Assembly (NCBI GenBank): GCA_030267565.1
Contig: BRXU01000015.1
Span: 2,355,001 to 2,419,000, forward strand
Reading direction: 5' to 3'
DNA length: 64,000 bases
Origin: Pleodorina starrii
Lineage: Eukaryota > Chlorophyta > Chlorophyceae > Chlamydomonadales > Volvocaceae
Part shown: positions 1 through 12,394 of the stretch, piece after piece
Position numbering within the stretch: position 1 is the stretch's first letter
How the letters are laid out: every line of letters starts with the position of its first letter
Notes under the pieces: generated by a model
The model's input: only the letters and a program-made list of their open reading frames with translations
What the model was told of the DNA's origin: nothing
Database searches by the model: none
Made by a program: the position numbers and the translations under genes

Positions 1-1205
1 AGCTCCGCTGCGTGCGGTGGGGAGCTGGCGGCGACGGACGACGCGAGCTCCTGAAGCACCGTCAGCAGCAGCTGCTGCTGCCGCGGCAGCGGCAGCGGCA
101 GCGGCGCCGCCGGCACCTGGGTTTGCTGAAACTGTGCGGTTGCGGCCGCGGGCAGGCAGACGAGGCGGCCCAGCGCGTCGCAGAGCTGCGGCCATGTGGG
201 TCCGAAGCAGAGGTCCTCCAGCAGGTGTACGTCGGAGGACAGGGTCTCCAGCGCCGCCACGGGGGAGTCGCTGGTGGTCTGCGGGGCGGGCAGGCGTACA
301 CACAAACAGTCAAGGTGGGGCGGCGCGGGGCGGCAGCAGCAGCAGGGCGGTAGTGAAGCGTGCTGGTGATGGGTCGTTGGATGGGACATGGAAGGCAGCG
401 GCGGCGCGGTGTGGGGGAGGGGCCACTCAGGCGTGTTTACGTGCGACCACTGCAGGCGGTGTGGTGCAGCGCGCAACGTGGCATCTATCCCCTACTCCCC
501 GTTTTCCGGGCCAGACTCATGCTCACCAGCTCAGACAGCAAGCTGTCCACCTCCTCCGGGCCCAGCAGATCGATCGGCCCTTGCAGGTCGAAAAAGAGTG
601 ACTTTTTCCCGCGCTCTGGGGGAGCCTGCATGTGGGGAGGTCGCGTGGGATCAAGTGGTGGAACCAGGCGGGAATGGGGGGAATCGGCATTGCAAAGGCC
701 ACGAGGCTGTGATGCCGGCCGGCGTTTCAACAACCCCTCCGGTCCCGGGGGAAGGGGGCGCACCTGAGTTGTGTTGTGATCGGTGATCGTGCACGTGCTG
801 ACCACGGCCTGCACAAACTCTGAAAGCATATCTTGGTCCTGTACCTTCGCCAACGCTGACTCGCGAGCTCGCCTTGCGGTCTCATCTGGATTGCCCTCGT
901 GGCTCAACGACAGCTCCAAGCGTTCGCCAAGCCAGTGGTACAGAGCGTTATGGAGGAGCAAATTGCAGTTCGTGCCCTAAAGATTGGGGGCGCCGCTTTA
1001 GTCACGGTAAGAGTTGTGCAGTTCGTCCATGTACGCGTACCTGCAACTCCTGGTCGCTGGCAGCCCGCGCCAAGGCCTCTGCATCGTATGGCGCACTTAA
1101 AACATCACATAATTCCCCGAGATGCCGGCAAAATGCTTGGATAGAGTCTGCTGGTTGAGCAGAGCCCTCAAGCGCGCTTCCGAGATGTCCTGGCATGGCA
1201 TACAT
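1..1205 (-). CDS. Unrecognised protein gene, 3' end cut by window edge
   Basis: Inferred exons, minus strand: 1205-1041, 976-764, 625-527, 278 to beyond position 1. All three junctions are GT-AG and phase 0, and the joined frame of about 250 codons is open to the window edge. An in-frame TGA lies upstream of the ATG at 1205, so this start is plausible, but a further 5' exon joining at the CAG near 1190 cannot be excluded. The protein is mostly helical and acidic, with stretches such as ILLGPEE-like Leu/Glu segments and a Gln/Leu/Pro-rich end (QQQLLLTVLQEL). I see no signal peptide, zinc motif, nucleotide-binding loop or membrane span. I do not recognise the family. The gene is tandem with the next minus-strand gene, which ends at 2573. 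Confidence is good that it is coding and low for any function. Confidence 0.65.
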
Positions 1206-2572
1206 ACATGTACAGGGTGTCGAAATCCAATAGGAATTTTTAAGCGTTCATGGCCAGTGCTGTTTGCGATTTGCATGCCTCGGGAGAGGGCGAACACGAC
1301 ACGTAGGTGAGCTTCTCATGACGTACAGCTGCCGAAACGTTAGGTCATAACTTACCGCCAAAGCCGCCGCGCGTTAGCATGCCCTGGCCGTGCATCAGCC
1401 TGCGGAAGAAATCCAAAGACTGAACCTAGCAAGCCTGTTGCGAGGGAATTCCGAGTCCCAAACCCACACTCCCCTCCAGCCCTCCTTCCCGACGTGTTGG
1501 GCCGATACCTAACCTAGCAATTACATTTGGCGGGCCGATTCTCGGAGCCTCGCAACATGTCGTCGAGCTGTCGGACCAAAATGCAACGAGTATCAACGAA
1601 AGACCACCCTGTCCTGCCAGGTCCTGCAAACCCTATGCTGCCCGACACCACAACCACTGTAACCACCTCTCACACCACAACGAACCAGCCCGCCTTCGAT
1701 CCGTCGTCCAAACGCCTGCCCCGACCTATCGCGCCATTGTGCAAGGAATGTCGAAAATGTGTGCAGATGCCATCGACAGCAACCACGGTCTCTCCTCATA
1801 ACTTCTTCGAAGGCGCAAGGAGAACGCACCACATGCAGCAACTGGCGCCCGCCGGCGCCCAGCCAGAAGAAACCACTCGCTCTCTCCCATTCGATATTAC
1901 GCGTGCAGGAGAGACGCCGACGACGGGACGAAAAGATACATGGTTCCCTCCGCGATTGAAGTTCGCAATAGGACCTAGGGCCTGGCACCTGGCAGGCCAC
2001 CCACGAGGGGACGAGCCCACGTCACACCGGCGGAGCGGAGGGTGCAGCCGCAGCCGCAGCCGCGCTGCAGCCGCGCCCGCCGCCCCGCACCAGGAGCCCG
2101 CCCGTAAAGCGCCATGCGCAGACACGAGCACGGACGCAATACGCGCGGCGCCTGTGTTCAACTCTCCCGGCCCCCATTCCCAGCGGCTGCAGCGCATGGG
2201 ACTGAATCAAGGACGACAGCCGCCGAAACGGGGCCATGAAACAGCCAGCGCGGCAGTAAGACCCCTCCTGCCCCTCTTCACTCTTCGCGCCCTCCACCCT
2301 CCCTCTCCTTTCCCTCCCGCTCCTCCTTTGCCCCTCTTGGGCCATCAGCTTTCCGCGTGCATCGGCTCCAACGGCTCCACGGGCGCTCACTGATGCGTTC
2401 TGCACCCGCCCACCCGCCTCCCCTCCCCTCCCCTCCAGTTTTATCTTCGGGAGGCTTGACAGACATCTAGTCGACCTTCAGACTACAACGTCCGCAGAGC
2501 TTCTTGTTTCCATCTTGCAAATTCACTCTTCAAACTCCCCTCCGCGGATCGCTCGCTCAGATCTGCGAGGAC
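1206..2572. other. Intergenic: 5' flank of unknown gene and 3' flank of F-box gene
   Basis: No coding exon could be supported here. Long open frames on both strands have no splice-consistent partners and no family resemblance. On the minus strand a TGTAA motif (plus TTACA at 1521-1525) could serve as the poly(A) signal of the F-box gene that stops at 2573, about 1 kb downstream of it. Confidence 0.4.
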
Positions 2573-5500
2573 TCAAAAGATGTAGTCGGGCATGTCGAGG
2601 CGGAAGGTGGGGCAGGCGACCGCGAAGGAGCCGCCCTCCGGCCGCTCGATGGTTCCGCCCACGAACTCGAACTCGCCCTCCATTGACCCACGGGTCGCCA
2701 CCTGGTGCGTGCAGCTGCAGTACACAAACTCCGGCTGGCCCGGCTCCAGGATGGGGTACATTCCGATGACGCCCTCCCCGTGGACCTGTGTGCGCGTGTG
2801 TGTGTGTGGGGGGGTGTGTGGAGGGGGTTGCGGGGGTGGCTGGGATGTTGATTGGTGGGTGGGTCACGCGCATCACGCGCGGCTTTCCGCTGTACGGTCA
2901 GTTACTCACCCCACCACCCCACCCCTTCGCTGTGGTGTCTTCCTTTTCTACCCACCACCCCACTCCACCGTGTTCCGTGTGTCGGGCCACCCACCCACCC
3001 GCCTCGCCCCGTCCCCCACCGCGGGGATTCATCTGCCCATCACCCACCGTGTCCAGGACCCGGCCCTGCTCGTCGCGGATGACCCAGTGCCGGTGCGTCA
3101 GCTGGCAGCGCTTCAGCGGCGCGTCCTCAGTCAGGCTGAAGCGGATGGCGTAGGCGAACAGGTGGCGGCCCCGCGGAGCAACGGCCTCCGGAACATACAC
3201 CACACTGGCGCGGACCTGCCGGGGTGGCATACCGGTAAAGAAAATGTCGCAGCGGAGAAGGAGACGGCGTTAGCCGGGGTGGCCGTCCCACGGGGCAAGC
3301 GGGCGGGGCGGGCGGGAGACAGGCGGGCGGGGGCAGGTGAGCGGGCAAAAGACAGGGCAAAAAGGACCGGCGCACGGAGGCGCGGCTTGGGTCGGGGTGG
3401 GGTGGATGCGTGGATCGGGGTGGGGTGGTGTGCAGACAGTCCGATCCGGATCACTGCTTGGGGGAGCGGTCGACGATCGACGGGGCCGGCGGGGGTCTGG
3501 GCTTGGGGGACGGCGTGCCCTCAAAGCCTGGTGCAACGAGCTGCACGGTCATCCCCGCGCTCTCAACCCTCTCAGGCAGACATGCACAGCGCAACGCAGC
3601 CGCCTGACGCCACAAGATCTTTCCAGTCTTGGCAAGTCGCCGGGAACGTTCGGTGAGTATTGTTGGGTCCTGGGTCCCTCCACCGCGCAACCTTCTTTAT
3701 TACCATTCCTCCTCGCGGCTTTCCAGTGACCCCCTCCCAACCCCCTAAACCCCCGGACCCCCTGCCACGCTGGCTCGCTCACCCGCACGCCCCGCGTCAC
3801 CGCCTCCGCCATCGCGGGCGGTGTCCTGGGGAAGAGGCTGATGATGCGGGTGATCACGGAGAGCTGCTCGGGCAGGACCCAGGGCTGCGTTCCAGGGGGC
3901 GGGAAAGGAGGGGAAGAGGGGTTGTCCCCGTGCAGGCCGGAGGGGAAGCGGGGGGGATGGGGGTAAAAATACACGAAGGACAGGACGGAGGTGCGGCAGA
4001 GAGAAACACACGAAGGACAGGACGGAGGTGCAGCAGGCGGGACAGGAGGGCAGGGACAAGGCCTCCTGACGCGAGACGAGATGCGTGCATCGGCGAACAA
4101 TGGGGATACAAGAGACGGAGGCGAAGGAACTGAGGCGAGCCGGCTGAGTGGAGCCAGAGGTGCTTACCAAACACACCTGGGGAGCACGGCAAGCCCTCCG
4201 CTGTTCAAACACCACCAGAGGTGCAACTCGATGTGTCCGCGGATAGCGGAGCTCCCGCCGCGCCAATGTGCCCCGGTTACTTCGCAACAACTCTTGTTTT
4301 TCACGCAACGCTAGTTCTTTTTCACAATTTCCATGCCGGTCAAGGAGAGGCTGTGCTGCTACCCGTCTCGGCCTCGCGCACTTACGGAACCACCGTGAAA
4401 AACCGCCTTTGGCTCTCGTTCCCCCGCGCCGTGTGGTTCCCTGCGTCTGCGCTTGACCTCTTCCCCCCGCGGTCCTCCGCTCACGCCTCCCCACGTGCCT
4501 TGCCCACCTGATAGTACCCGCTCTCCAGCCGCCGCGCGTACTCCTCAAACCAACGCAGCGGGCCGTCCCTGGAGCCTGCGGGAACGCGGTACAAAAGCCA
4601 ACAGATGCAGAGATGCTCTGGTACGGGCTTTGCCCCCACAGCCCCAGCATCGACGAAACGGGCCAAGCTGAGGAAGTGCCGGGCGATTGCCTCGCGCCGG
4701 GCTCTCGCCGTTTGGTGACGGCCCTCCACTTTCGGTGCCACCATTGCCCCCGCCACCGCCCGCACTCGCGCCTCAGGTGCCGCAAGCCGCAGCCCCACAG
4801 TCCTCCGCCCTCCGCCGTCGGCGCCGCCCCGCCCCGGCCCCCCGCCCCTCCTCCATCGTCGCTGGCGACCCTGGCCCTCACCCACCCGCCCTCGGCGCCG
4901 CCCCCCGGCCCCCCATCTCGGCCGCACCTGCACCCGGTACCGCCTGCCGCAGGTCCCAGCCGCCGACTCGCGGCTTCGCCAGCGCCAGACCGCCGCTGAC
5001 CGCGTCCGCCACAAAGATCTTTTCCTCCAGGTTGTACGAGCAGGAGAAGGGGATCAGGTGGTCCTGCGGGGGATAGGATAGGAGGGGTAGAGGTACGACA
5101 GGGGAGGGCAAGGTGACAGTCTGACAGGGATGGGCCAGGGAGGGGGCGCGGCACGAGGGGCTGGGGTTTTGGAGAGGCGTGGCACGAGGTCGGGTTCTTG
5201 ACGGGCATAACGCATGGAGCTACCGGTAGGTGGGGACACGGCGCTGACACAAGGAAAGCGTGCCGGCGAGCTACACACCCACCCACCCATGTCGCCGCCA
5301 TTCGTCCGCCATTCGCTTTGCTCGCTTTCCACAGCACCCACATCACACCCACACACCCTGGCACACACCGCACCGTGTCCCAACGCAGCAACAATCGAGC
5401 TCACAAAGCTCAAGAGGCCCTCCCCGCCCCTCCCTCCCCTCCTTCGCACCGCCTACCCACCCACCAGGCTCGCCCGCGGCTCCAGCCCCGCCCTCCGCGC

Positions 5501-7853
5501 CTCCTCCTCCCGCCGCTCGCACTCCACCCGCCACCGCTGGTCGGCCGCCTCCCGCCCGCCCGTCTGCCCCAGCCGTTCCTGGATGCGCCGACTGTTCTCC
5601 GCCATCCCGCCAACCAGCTCACTCCGCCACAGCGCCGCGCGCCGCAGCGGCGGCATCCGCGACACCACCTGGTGGTCGTACACCACGTACCCGCCAAACA
5701 GGCCTTGAAAGATCGACGCCACTTGAGCGTCCTGTTCCACGGGACCGCCGCCGCCCAGGGGAACATGCTCCTCCTCCAGGCCACCCGTCGGGCCGCCCGC
5801 GGCGGCTGCGGCGCCGCTGCCACTGCCGCTGCCGCCGCCCCCGGCGGCTGCGGCGGCGCCGTGGCGGCGGAGCCGGATGGAGCGCTCCAGGGCGTCGTCG
5901 TGGGCCAGCGATTGGCCGTCGTGTAGGCTGGGGGGCAGGAGACGGGCGAAAGCCCCGCATGGGAAGGAGGGAGGGACCGACCACGGAACCGAATTGGCCG
6001 TAGGCTGATAGGCGTCAGGAAGGCGCGCGGAGTACAGCCAGGCGCGTGGCGCATGGATGTCAAGGAAAAGCAGCTATCCACGTCTGCAGCCCTGAATGTC
6101 TTGTCGGCCCCCTCCCTGGTCCAAGTCCGCTTGGTGGGTCTCTCACCGGTACAGCACCTTGAGGGCGGGCGGCAGCGCAAAACCCAGCTCCGACTCGATT
6201 GCGCACGCCTCCGCCTCGCTCAGACCCGGCTGCTCGGAGGGCGACGAGGGCGTGCCGGCGGGCCCGGCGGGCGTTACGTGGGATTAGCGATAGAACAGAC
6301 GCGCACGCGTGGTGAAGAGAGACCAGTCCAACGGCCAACCGCCCCGGCAGTCCGACGTGGAACACGAATTAGGAAGAGGGGAGGGGAGAGAATCGCAGAG
6401 GAAAGCCCCGTCCGAGTGGGTCGGCTGGAGGAGGCAGGGTGAGGGGCTTCAGCGTGCGGTGCGTCAAATGCACTGGTTGCGTCCGGGCCGGCAAATGCCG
6501 AGCTGCTGTCCAGGACAAGGAAACGACCCGCCGCCTGGGGGCCGGCGCGCAGGACCCGTGCGGATGTGAGGAGTTGAGATGAACGTGGCCGACTGGTGCG
6601 GCCTACCAAGCGCAGCGACCTGCGCAGCGCGCTCGCTCGGCGCTCACCCTACCCGGAGTGTGGCGAGGATCTCCGGCATGTTTGCCGCCAGCCAGCCCTG
6701 GTGCGAGCGGGTAGGATCAGGCAGGGTGGAGGGCGGAGGCGGGGAATGAGAATTGGCAGGCAGAAGTCGGCAGACCGGATCAGGCACAACTGGATGAGGT
6801 GGGCTGGATCTGTGGATGAGGATTGTCAGGTGGGCGGTTGCAGGAGTGCGGATGGGGACAGAGCGCGGAATGAGGGCAGCAGGAAAGCCGGAACCGTAAC
6901 CGTGGTGGAGGGGCCGGGGAAGGGGCCGGGGATGTGGGTCCACACGTGCGGAGTTTAAAAAGTGTTTTTGAACGCCGGGCTCGCAGGCTGTGGTCCGGAC
7001 ACGAAACCACAGGACGGTCAAATCTGCCCTCGCGAGCCGGTGGTGGTGTGGCGCATCGGCAGATGCACGGCGGGTTCGCTGATGGTGCACACGCAGGGCC
7101 CGCGGCTGCCCCCGCCGCCCACCGCCGCTTGGCCGAGCTGGCGGCGGACCTCATCCGTCCGGACCTCTACGGACTCGCCCCAGGTTTGGTTGTGAGTGTG
7201 GGCCGCTCCCCAGAACGTCGCGCCCCGTCGCCGCCATGCTTATCTGGTTTCGGCCCTAGCCGCGGAACCCGGTTTCCGTTCTACCTTGATCGTGGTCCAA
7301 GCCCTGACAGCCCGCCCAAGGTACGGCCAGTACTCTCTGCCAAACGCTTTCCGCCAGCCTGTGTACGCAACCCTGATTTCGGATGGGGGAGGAATGGAGG
7401 GGTAGGGAGCGTGCGGGGAAGGGAAACGGGACAAGTGAAGGTCGGGTGCGTGGGGTAGGTGAGAGGGCGGTGAGACCAAGAGTAGACAAACCCTAAGGCC
7501 GGCCGCGACAGCACATCTCTCACCAGTAAGTCTGCGTGCTTTGGCCGTCAGCGCCTTGCTTGCTGGAGATCCCTAGCTCTTCAGCCAGGTGCCGCTGCCA
7601 CAGATGCTCATCGCCCACGATGAGGTCGCGCCAGAGCTTTTGCACGCAGCATCCGCGTGCCGCGTCATGCGGTGACAGATGGCTGCGAAGTGCAAAACAA
7701 ACAAATTTGTGATCGTGAAGAGGATGTGCAGGTCCGACATTTTCACGCCGTGAGCCTGGGTTACTGCAAGGACTTGTTCTGGAAATAGGCTCACCTAAAT
7801 ATGTGGCTTAAGCATTGCGGTGTGAGATCTGGTAGGGCAGCGCCCAGTTCCAT
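2573..7853 (-). CDS. SKIP16: F-box protein with SMI1/KNR4 and ApaG domains (SKIP16/FBXO3-like)
   Basis: Substrate-receptor type F-box protein, expected in an SCF ubiquitin ligase. Inferred exons: 7853-7795, 7682-7524, 7372-7285, 6697-6653, 6229-6147, 5927-5465, 5063-4934, 4575-4508, 3884-3783, 3215-3048, 2785-2573, giving 525 aa with all phases consistent. The F-box starts at residue ~8 (LPDLTPQCLSHIF joined to SHLSPHDAARG, then LWRDLIVGDEHLWQ). A SKIP16-like Trp-rich segment (GWRKAFGREYWPYL) and GWLAANMPEILATLR follow. The SMI1/KNR4 domain begins about residue 118 (PGLSEAEACAIESELGFALP, later RLHDGQ), with a Gly/Ala-rich insert. The C-terminal ApaG domain spans ~400-520 (VRASVVYVPE, VHGEGVIGMYPILEPG). 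This domain order is that of plant SKIP16 and animal FBXO3. One donor (exon 7, GTGCAG) is weak. The gene is divergent with the oxidoreductase gene starting at 8229. Confidence 0.9.
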
Positions 7854-8228
7854 CCTGCACTCTGACATCTGTACTCAACCTACTCAACCTATGCAGCTGG
7901 AGCCCTTATACATCGGGCTATACATTTGTTGTCGCACGGTTCGGTATGTTGTGGGCGATGGTAGTACTGGTGGTCAATCGCGGCATGATTTTGGTTTCGG
8001 GGAAAAGTGCCCATTCCGTCTCGGTATAACTGTCAAGATAGTCTAAGTGTTTTGGCCCAGAACGCACCCAGCGGCCAAAACTCCGCATCCACAGGCTTTC
8101 TTACGGAATTACCTACTGGATTAGCGCAGGAGATCCATAGCTGAAAAGATCTTACTCTCCCCTGAGAAAGCCACAAAATCCCGCGGATTACGCTCGGACA
8201 GGGTTGAGGCGCACTTCGATAACGCAAC
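7854..8228. promoter_or_regulatory. Shared 5' region of divergent F-box and oxidoreductase genes
   Basis: A 375-bp interval separates the two inferred ATGs (7853 minus, 8229 plus). It must hold both 5' UTRs and core promoters. I see no convincing TATA box. The interval is less GC-rich than the neighbouring exons. Promoter function is inferred from gene arrangement only. Confidence 0.5.
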
Positions 8229-11200
8229 ATGCTTGGACACAGCACTCATCGTTGCCTCGGCCGAACAGGACAGGTGCGGAGCGCGAGCAGTCCGTTTTCA
8301 GAGGCGTCGCAAGCCATGCGGCACCGCTCCTTACTCTGCCGCCGGCTTCACCCTGAACTATCTACCTGCAGAGGAACCAGGCGTTTGGAACTGTGTCGAC
8401 ATCCAGTCGGCGGGTGAAATGCAGCCGGTAAGTGCGCTGACTTACGGAGCTTTTGTTCATCGGCGTCGGTTGCTCGGCGCCCGGACGAAATCCGTCATCC
8501 CAGCGCTGACAGTGCTAACCAGTGCTAAAACCCTGAAAATTGGTTATGTTGTTTGTGACAGATCTGCAAGGAGAGCTGGGCGGACAAGCACGGTCGCAGT
8601 CCGGGCAGGGCCCGTGGAGATTGACGAGGATGTAAGCAGATTGAGGCCGTGACTCCAGCCTTGCCAGATATGCATACGCATCCGGAAGGATAATCCTGCT
8701 CTGGCCGGGGCAAGCTCGCTCACCCGAACACGTGCGTGCACACCCACGCCTGCCGTGGTTCCAGAACCAACATCGCCCGGGGAATACCCGGGATACTTCC
8801 ATGCCACCCAAAGCCTTCACCCAAACATCATCCTGTGCGTGCACCCATCCCACCCGCAGGACCTGATCCAGGGCAAGGACCGTCACAAGTGGTACGAGGC
8901 CAAGTTTTGCGCCGAGGACCAGCCAGAGTGGAATATCGGCCGCTTTGTGACAAGCCGACAAGTGGGTTCCCGCCACCTATGCGCCATCTAGCTACATATG
9001 TCATCGATGGGTTATTTGCCAGATCGAGGTGCAGCGCGGCCTCCATGTCCATCCCGCCCGTTGGCTTACACGGCGAACTCCCTTACTACCCCCTTTTCCT
9101 TGTTTTTACCCCCCTTGTTGTTCTTTTTGCTGGGACACAACTCCAGGTATCTCCGGAGTTTCGCGCTGTGACTGTGGAGTGCGAGGCGAGCCGCGAACGT
9201 ATCCCGCTGCGCGCGGCGTTCAAGACGGCGGGGCAACGCGCGTCGCTGCGAATAAATCAGGGAGTGGAGCGCATTTGCACGGGTGAGCCCTGCTTGAGGC
9301 GCCGCGAGCGGCGGGCGGGGCGTCCGGGGGAGCGGTAGTGCAAAGACAGTGGGCCAAGGTTTCCGCTTTTGCGTCCATGGAAACCACGATCCTCACATCT
9401 CCAATCGCACCCCCTCTGCCATCCCCGCGCCCCTAAAACTCCGCTGGCCGCCGCGCCATCCCGCTTGTCTCCTGCAGTCGCCTCGGCGCCCTTCCCGGAA
9501 TCCATCAACTACGAGCCGCTCTTCAAGGTACGTTGGGCGGCGCGCAAGGCCACGCCCATTTATCTCGCCGGCCCGTGTCCTTGCTAGCCCAACCCCTCCG
9601 TCTTAGCGCCGACCAGCCGATCGCAGCAATAGCCAGCCACAAGTGCCGGGCCTCTACACTGCCTCCCCACCGATTCCAGGGCCGCACCGCTTTTAGCATA
9701 TGGCAAAACCTCGCGGGCTTCCCGAACCGGCAGTGTATTTACCCTGCCTGGCTTCCTACCAGGTCGGCCGCGTGCCTTTTGAGCTGCCGACCTGCCTTGC
9801 CTTGGTCGGCCGCACTGCCCCTGTTCCCCTCTCCCAGGTTCGAGGCGACCTCTTCGCGCACGAGATCAAGGCGGTTCGGGAGCCGATCAGCGTCAAGGTG
9901 AGGAGGAAGGAGGGCCTCCGTCGGCCGGGCGCTTGCCATATGCGGTACTCGCGAAACCCTGAATGCCCTGCTTCCACCGCTGACAGCTTAACCGTGACCA
10001 CGTAACTTACCGCCCACCGGCAATGATGACTCATATTCACTCTCCCCACTCCCCTTCTCACACACATACACATACACACACACGCCCGCGCTGATCAGAC
10101 CGAGCTGACGGTGCTGGTGACCCGCAAGGAGGCCCCCGAGGTGTACAATGCCGGCCCCGATGACGTGGTGGAGGTGGGGCCCTTTGTGGGCACCGGCATG
10201 GACCTGCGCTCCTCGCCGCTCATGGCCATGTACGCATGTCCCACGGTAAGGGCTGGCTAGCTGAGTCCCGAGTGGCGAACGGGACATGGTCGGGCCAAAG
10301 GGTGGCCTAGCGAAAGGGCTGGGGGCGGGGTGCAGCGACACGGTGGAGGGAAAGGGCCGGATCCGACCTGCCCGGTAGGTGGAGGGGAAGGGCTGTGGCC
10401 TGACTCGCCTCACAACGGCGTGGCGCCCCAGTATCCGTAGGGAAGTGATCTCGTCACCCGGTATGCATTCTGTGTCGGTCCCGGCAAGGGACAGCGGGCG
10501 CGCGGAACCGGCGCAGGGACGTTCCCCGGCCTGCTGATGGGGGCCTGTGCCGTTCTAAGGAGACCCCAGGTCCGGCCAAAGACACCGTGCAGATGTTGTC
10601 TGATGGGGCGCCTGCCTTGAGGACACCTGCCTTAGGGTTGTCTGCGACACGCCTGGCCCCAATGGCACCATCTCAATTGACGCCCAATGCCAATGCCAAT
10701 GCACCCAGGTGGTGATGTTTGTGTCGGGGCGGGGCATCGCCACGTGCATGTCGCTGCTGGAGTCGACCTCGGATGTGCCCAACCTCAGTCTGGAGTTCCG
10801 CAAGGACGTGCGGGTCTACTACAAGGTGCGCCGGCGGGGGCGGTGGCGGGGGCGCGCATGGGGAAATTGGTGCCTGCCCGTGCGTGTTTATAGAGCAAGG
10901 CTGGGACCGTGTGTGTGGGAGAGGGGCCGAGAGAGAGTCGCTCTTCGCCTCCTGGCAGCCAGTTTTCGACCTGTGAGTCGGGCCACGCTTTCCACGGTCC
11001 GGTGGTGGTGCACAGGTGGGGAGAAGGGAAAGGACGGAAGGGGGCTGCTGGGAAGCTTGAAGCGGAGCTTTGGGCTGGGGCCGTCATATGACTCCTGGGT
11101 CGTGGAGGAGTCATGGCTCGTTTGAGGTTGTTTCCGTCCCTAGGCCGCCCGGCGAATCACGGCAGCACCCTCGTGGCTCCGCCGTGCTCTGCTCATCCTC

Positions 11201-12394
11201 CCAACTGCCACACAGCCACAGGTCCCTTTCATTTTACCCTCCCATCCATCCCCGTCTTGCACAGGCGGCCAACGCCGCTAGTCTCGCCTTCAAGGACCGC
11301 TTCGAGGAGTGGGAGAAGCTGGGGCCGATCAAGGTCCTCACCACCACCACATCCTTCCAGGTGCGACCCTACCCAGGGGTGGGGCAGGACTGTGGAGTTG
11401 AGCGGAAGGGAGGCACGCAGGGAAGCCTCGGAGCCTTGGGCGCCGCCGTTGCCCGTTGTTGCTGGCCTTGGCGTGCTGTGTTGTTGCTGCTGCTGCGGTT
11501 GTTGTCATCACCGCTGCACCGCAACATCCCGCTGATGACGTTGGTCGCTGATATGCCCCCTCGTCTTCCGCAACGGACAGGACGCTTTTGACGACGACGA
11601 CTCGCTCACGTACGACCCAGAGACCACCGGAGCCGTCATCATTGGTGAGCCCCCAGCGTTCGGGGCCAGGGCGCGGCGGCCGATGTTGGCACACCGAGTG
11701 AACCGACCTGGCTGATCCCCTGACTGACGGATTATAAGTGATCGCGCTTTCGCACAATCCCACGCGCACCATTGGATCCCTGACACGTGAGCGATCGATG
11801 TACCTCTTCGCTGACTGCCGCCGCCGTCGCTGTGTCGCAGTGGGAGGCGACGAGGAGGCGGAGCGCGAGGCGCTGGAGGTGTGCAGGTACGGACGGGAGG
11901 CCGAAGGAAGGCGGCGAGCTAAAGGGAGGGAAAAAAAGAAGATACCGCAGCGGAGACGGAGACGGCGTTAGCGAACGGACCCGGAACCCGGGGGGGAGTA
12001 GGCTCGTAAGCAACGACGACGAACCAGGCTGGCAGACACCATAAGAGAGCCGGCGCTCTCGGGCAAAGGGCGGGGCATGGGGGCGCGGGCGCCGTCACCT
12101 GTATACGGTACCCCCGCCAGCTCAGCTCCCCATGGGGCTGGTATCGGCGTTTCGCCTGTCCGTGAAGGGATCTTGATCTCCGTACGCAGGGACGCCGAGA
12201 TCTCGAAGATCTTGACGGACTCTGTGGAGCAGGCGCCGCCCGTCTTCCTCAGCAGCAACCCCTTTCAGGACTGGATGAGCGGCAAGGCCCGCAGGCCGCC
12301 GCAGCGGAGGTCCAGGGGAGGCGAGCCGCAGCTGGAGGAGCAGCCGCAGCATCAGCCCGACAGCAGCACCAGCGGGGAGCCGGTGGCCGCGTGA
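8229..12394 (+). CDS. Ferredoxin-reductase-like FAD/NAD(P) oxidoreductase, probably organellar
   Basis: Resembles the plant FAD/NAD(P)-binding oxidoreductase family (At1g15140 type). Inferred exons: 8229-8413, 8562-8631, 8860-8961, 9147-9282, 9478-9527, 9838-9897, 10099-10245, 10709-10825, 11265-11360, 11581-11644, 11841-11886, 12190-12394, giving 425 aa with every phase consistent. The first ~65 residues are rich in Arg, Ser, His and Leu with almost no acidic residues, which suggests a transit peptide. The FR-type flavin-binding barrel follows (FKTAGQRASLRI, then TVASAPFPES, the counterpart of the FAD-contacting segment). The nucleotide-binding half has VEVGPFVGTGMDL, VVMFVSGRGIATCMSLLES, RKDVRVYYK, FKDRFEEWEKLGPIKVL and TGAVII. 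The usual second Gly-rich motif reads SGRGI. The C-terminus is a Gln/Ser-rich tail. The electron partner is unknown, and the substrate cannot be read from sequence. Confidence 0.85.

Noticed and set aside
3451..3690. Possible extra exon of the F-box gene between ApaG exons
   Set aside because: Joining 3783 directly to 3215 gives GVR then VRASVVYVPE, matching the SKIP16 family without a gap. Including this segment would insert an unrelated proline-rich stretch.
3745..5394. 549-aa open frame on the minus strand
   Set aside because: It runs through true exons of the F-box gene in a different frame and through introns. The GC-rich composition keeps frames open. The SKIP16-like exons are in other frames with proper splice sites.
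9022..9040. Mini-exon reading IEVQ in the oxidoreductase gene
   Set aside because: No donor follows it, and joining 8961 directly to 9147 keeps phase and gives the natural sequence SRQVSPEFRAVTVE.
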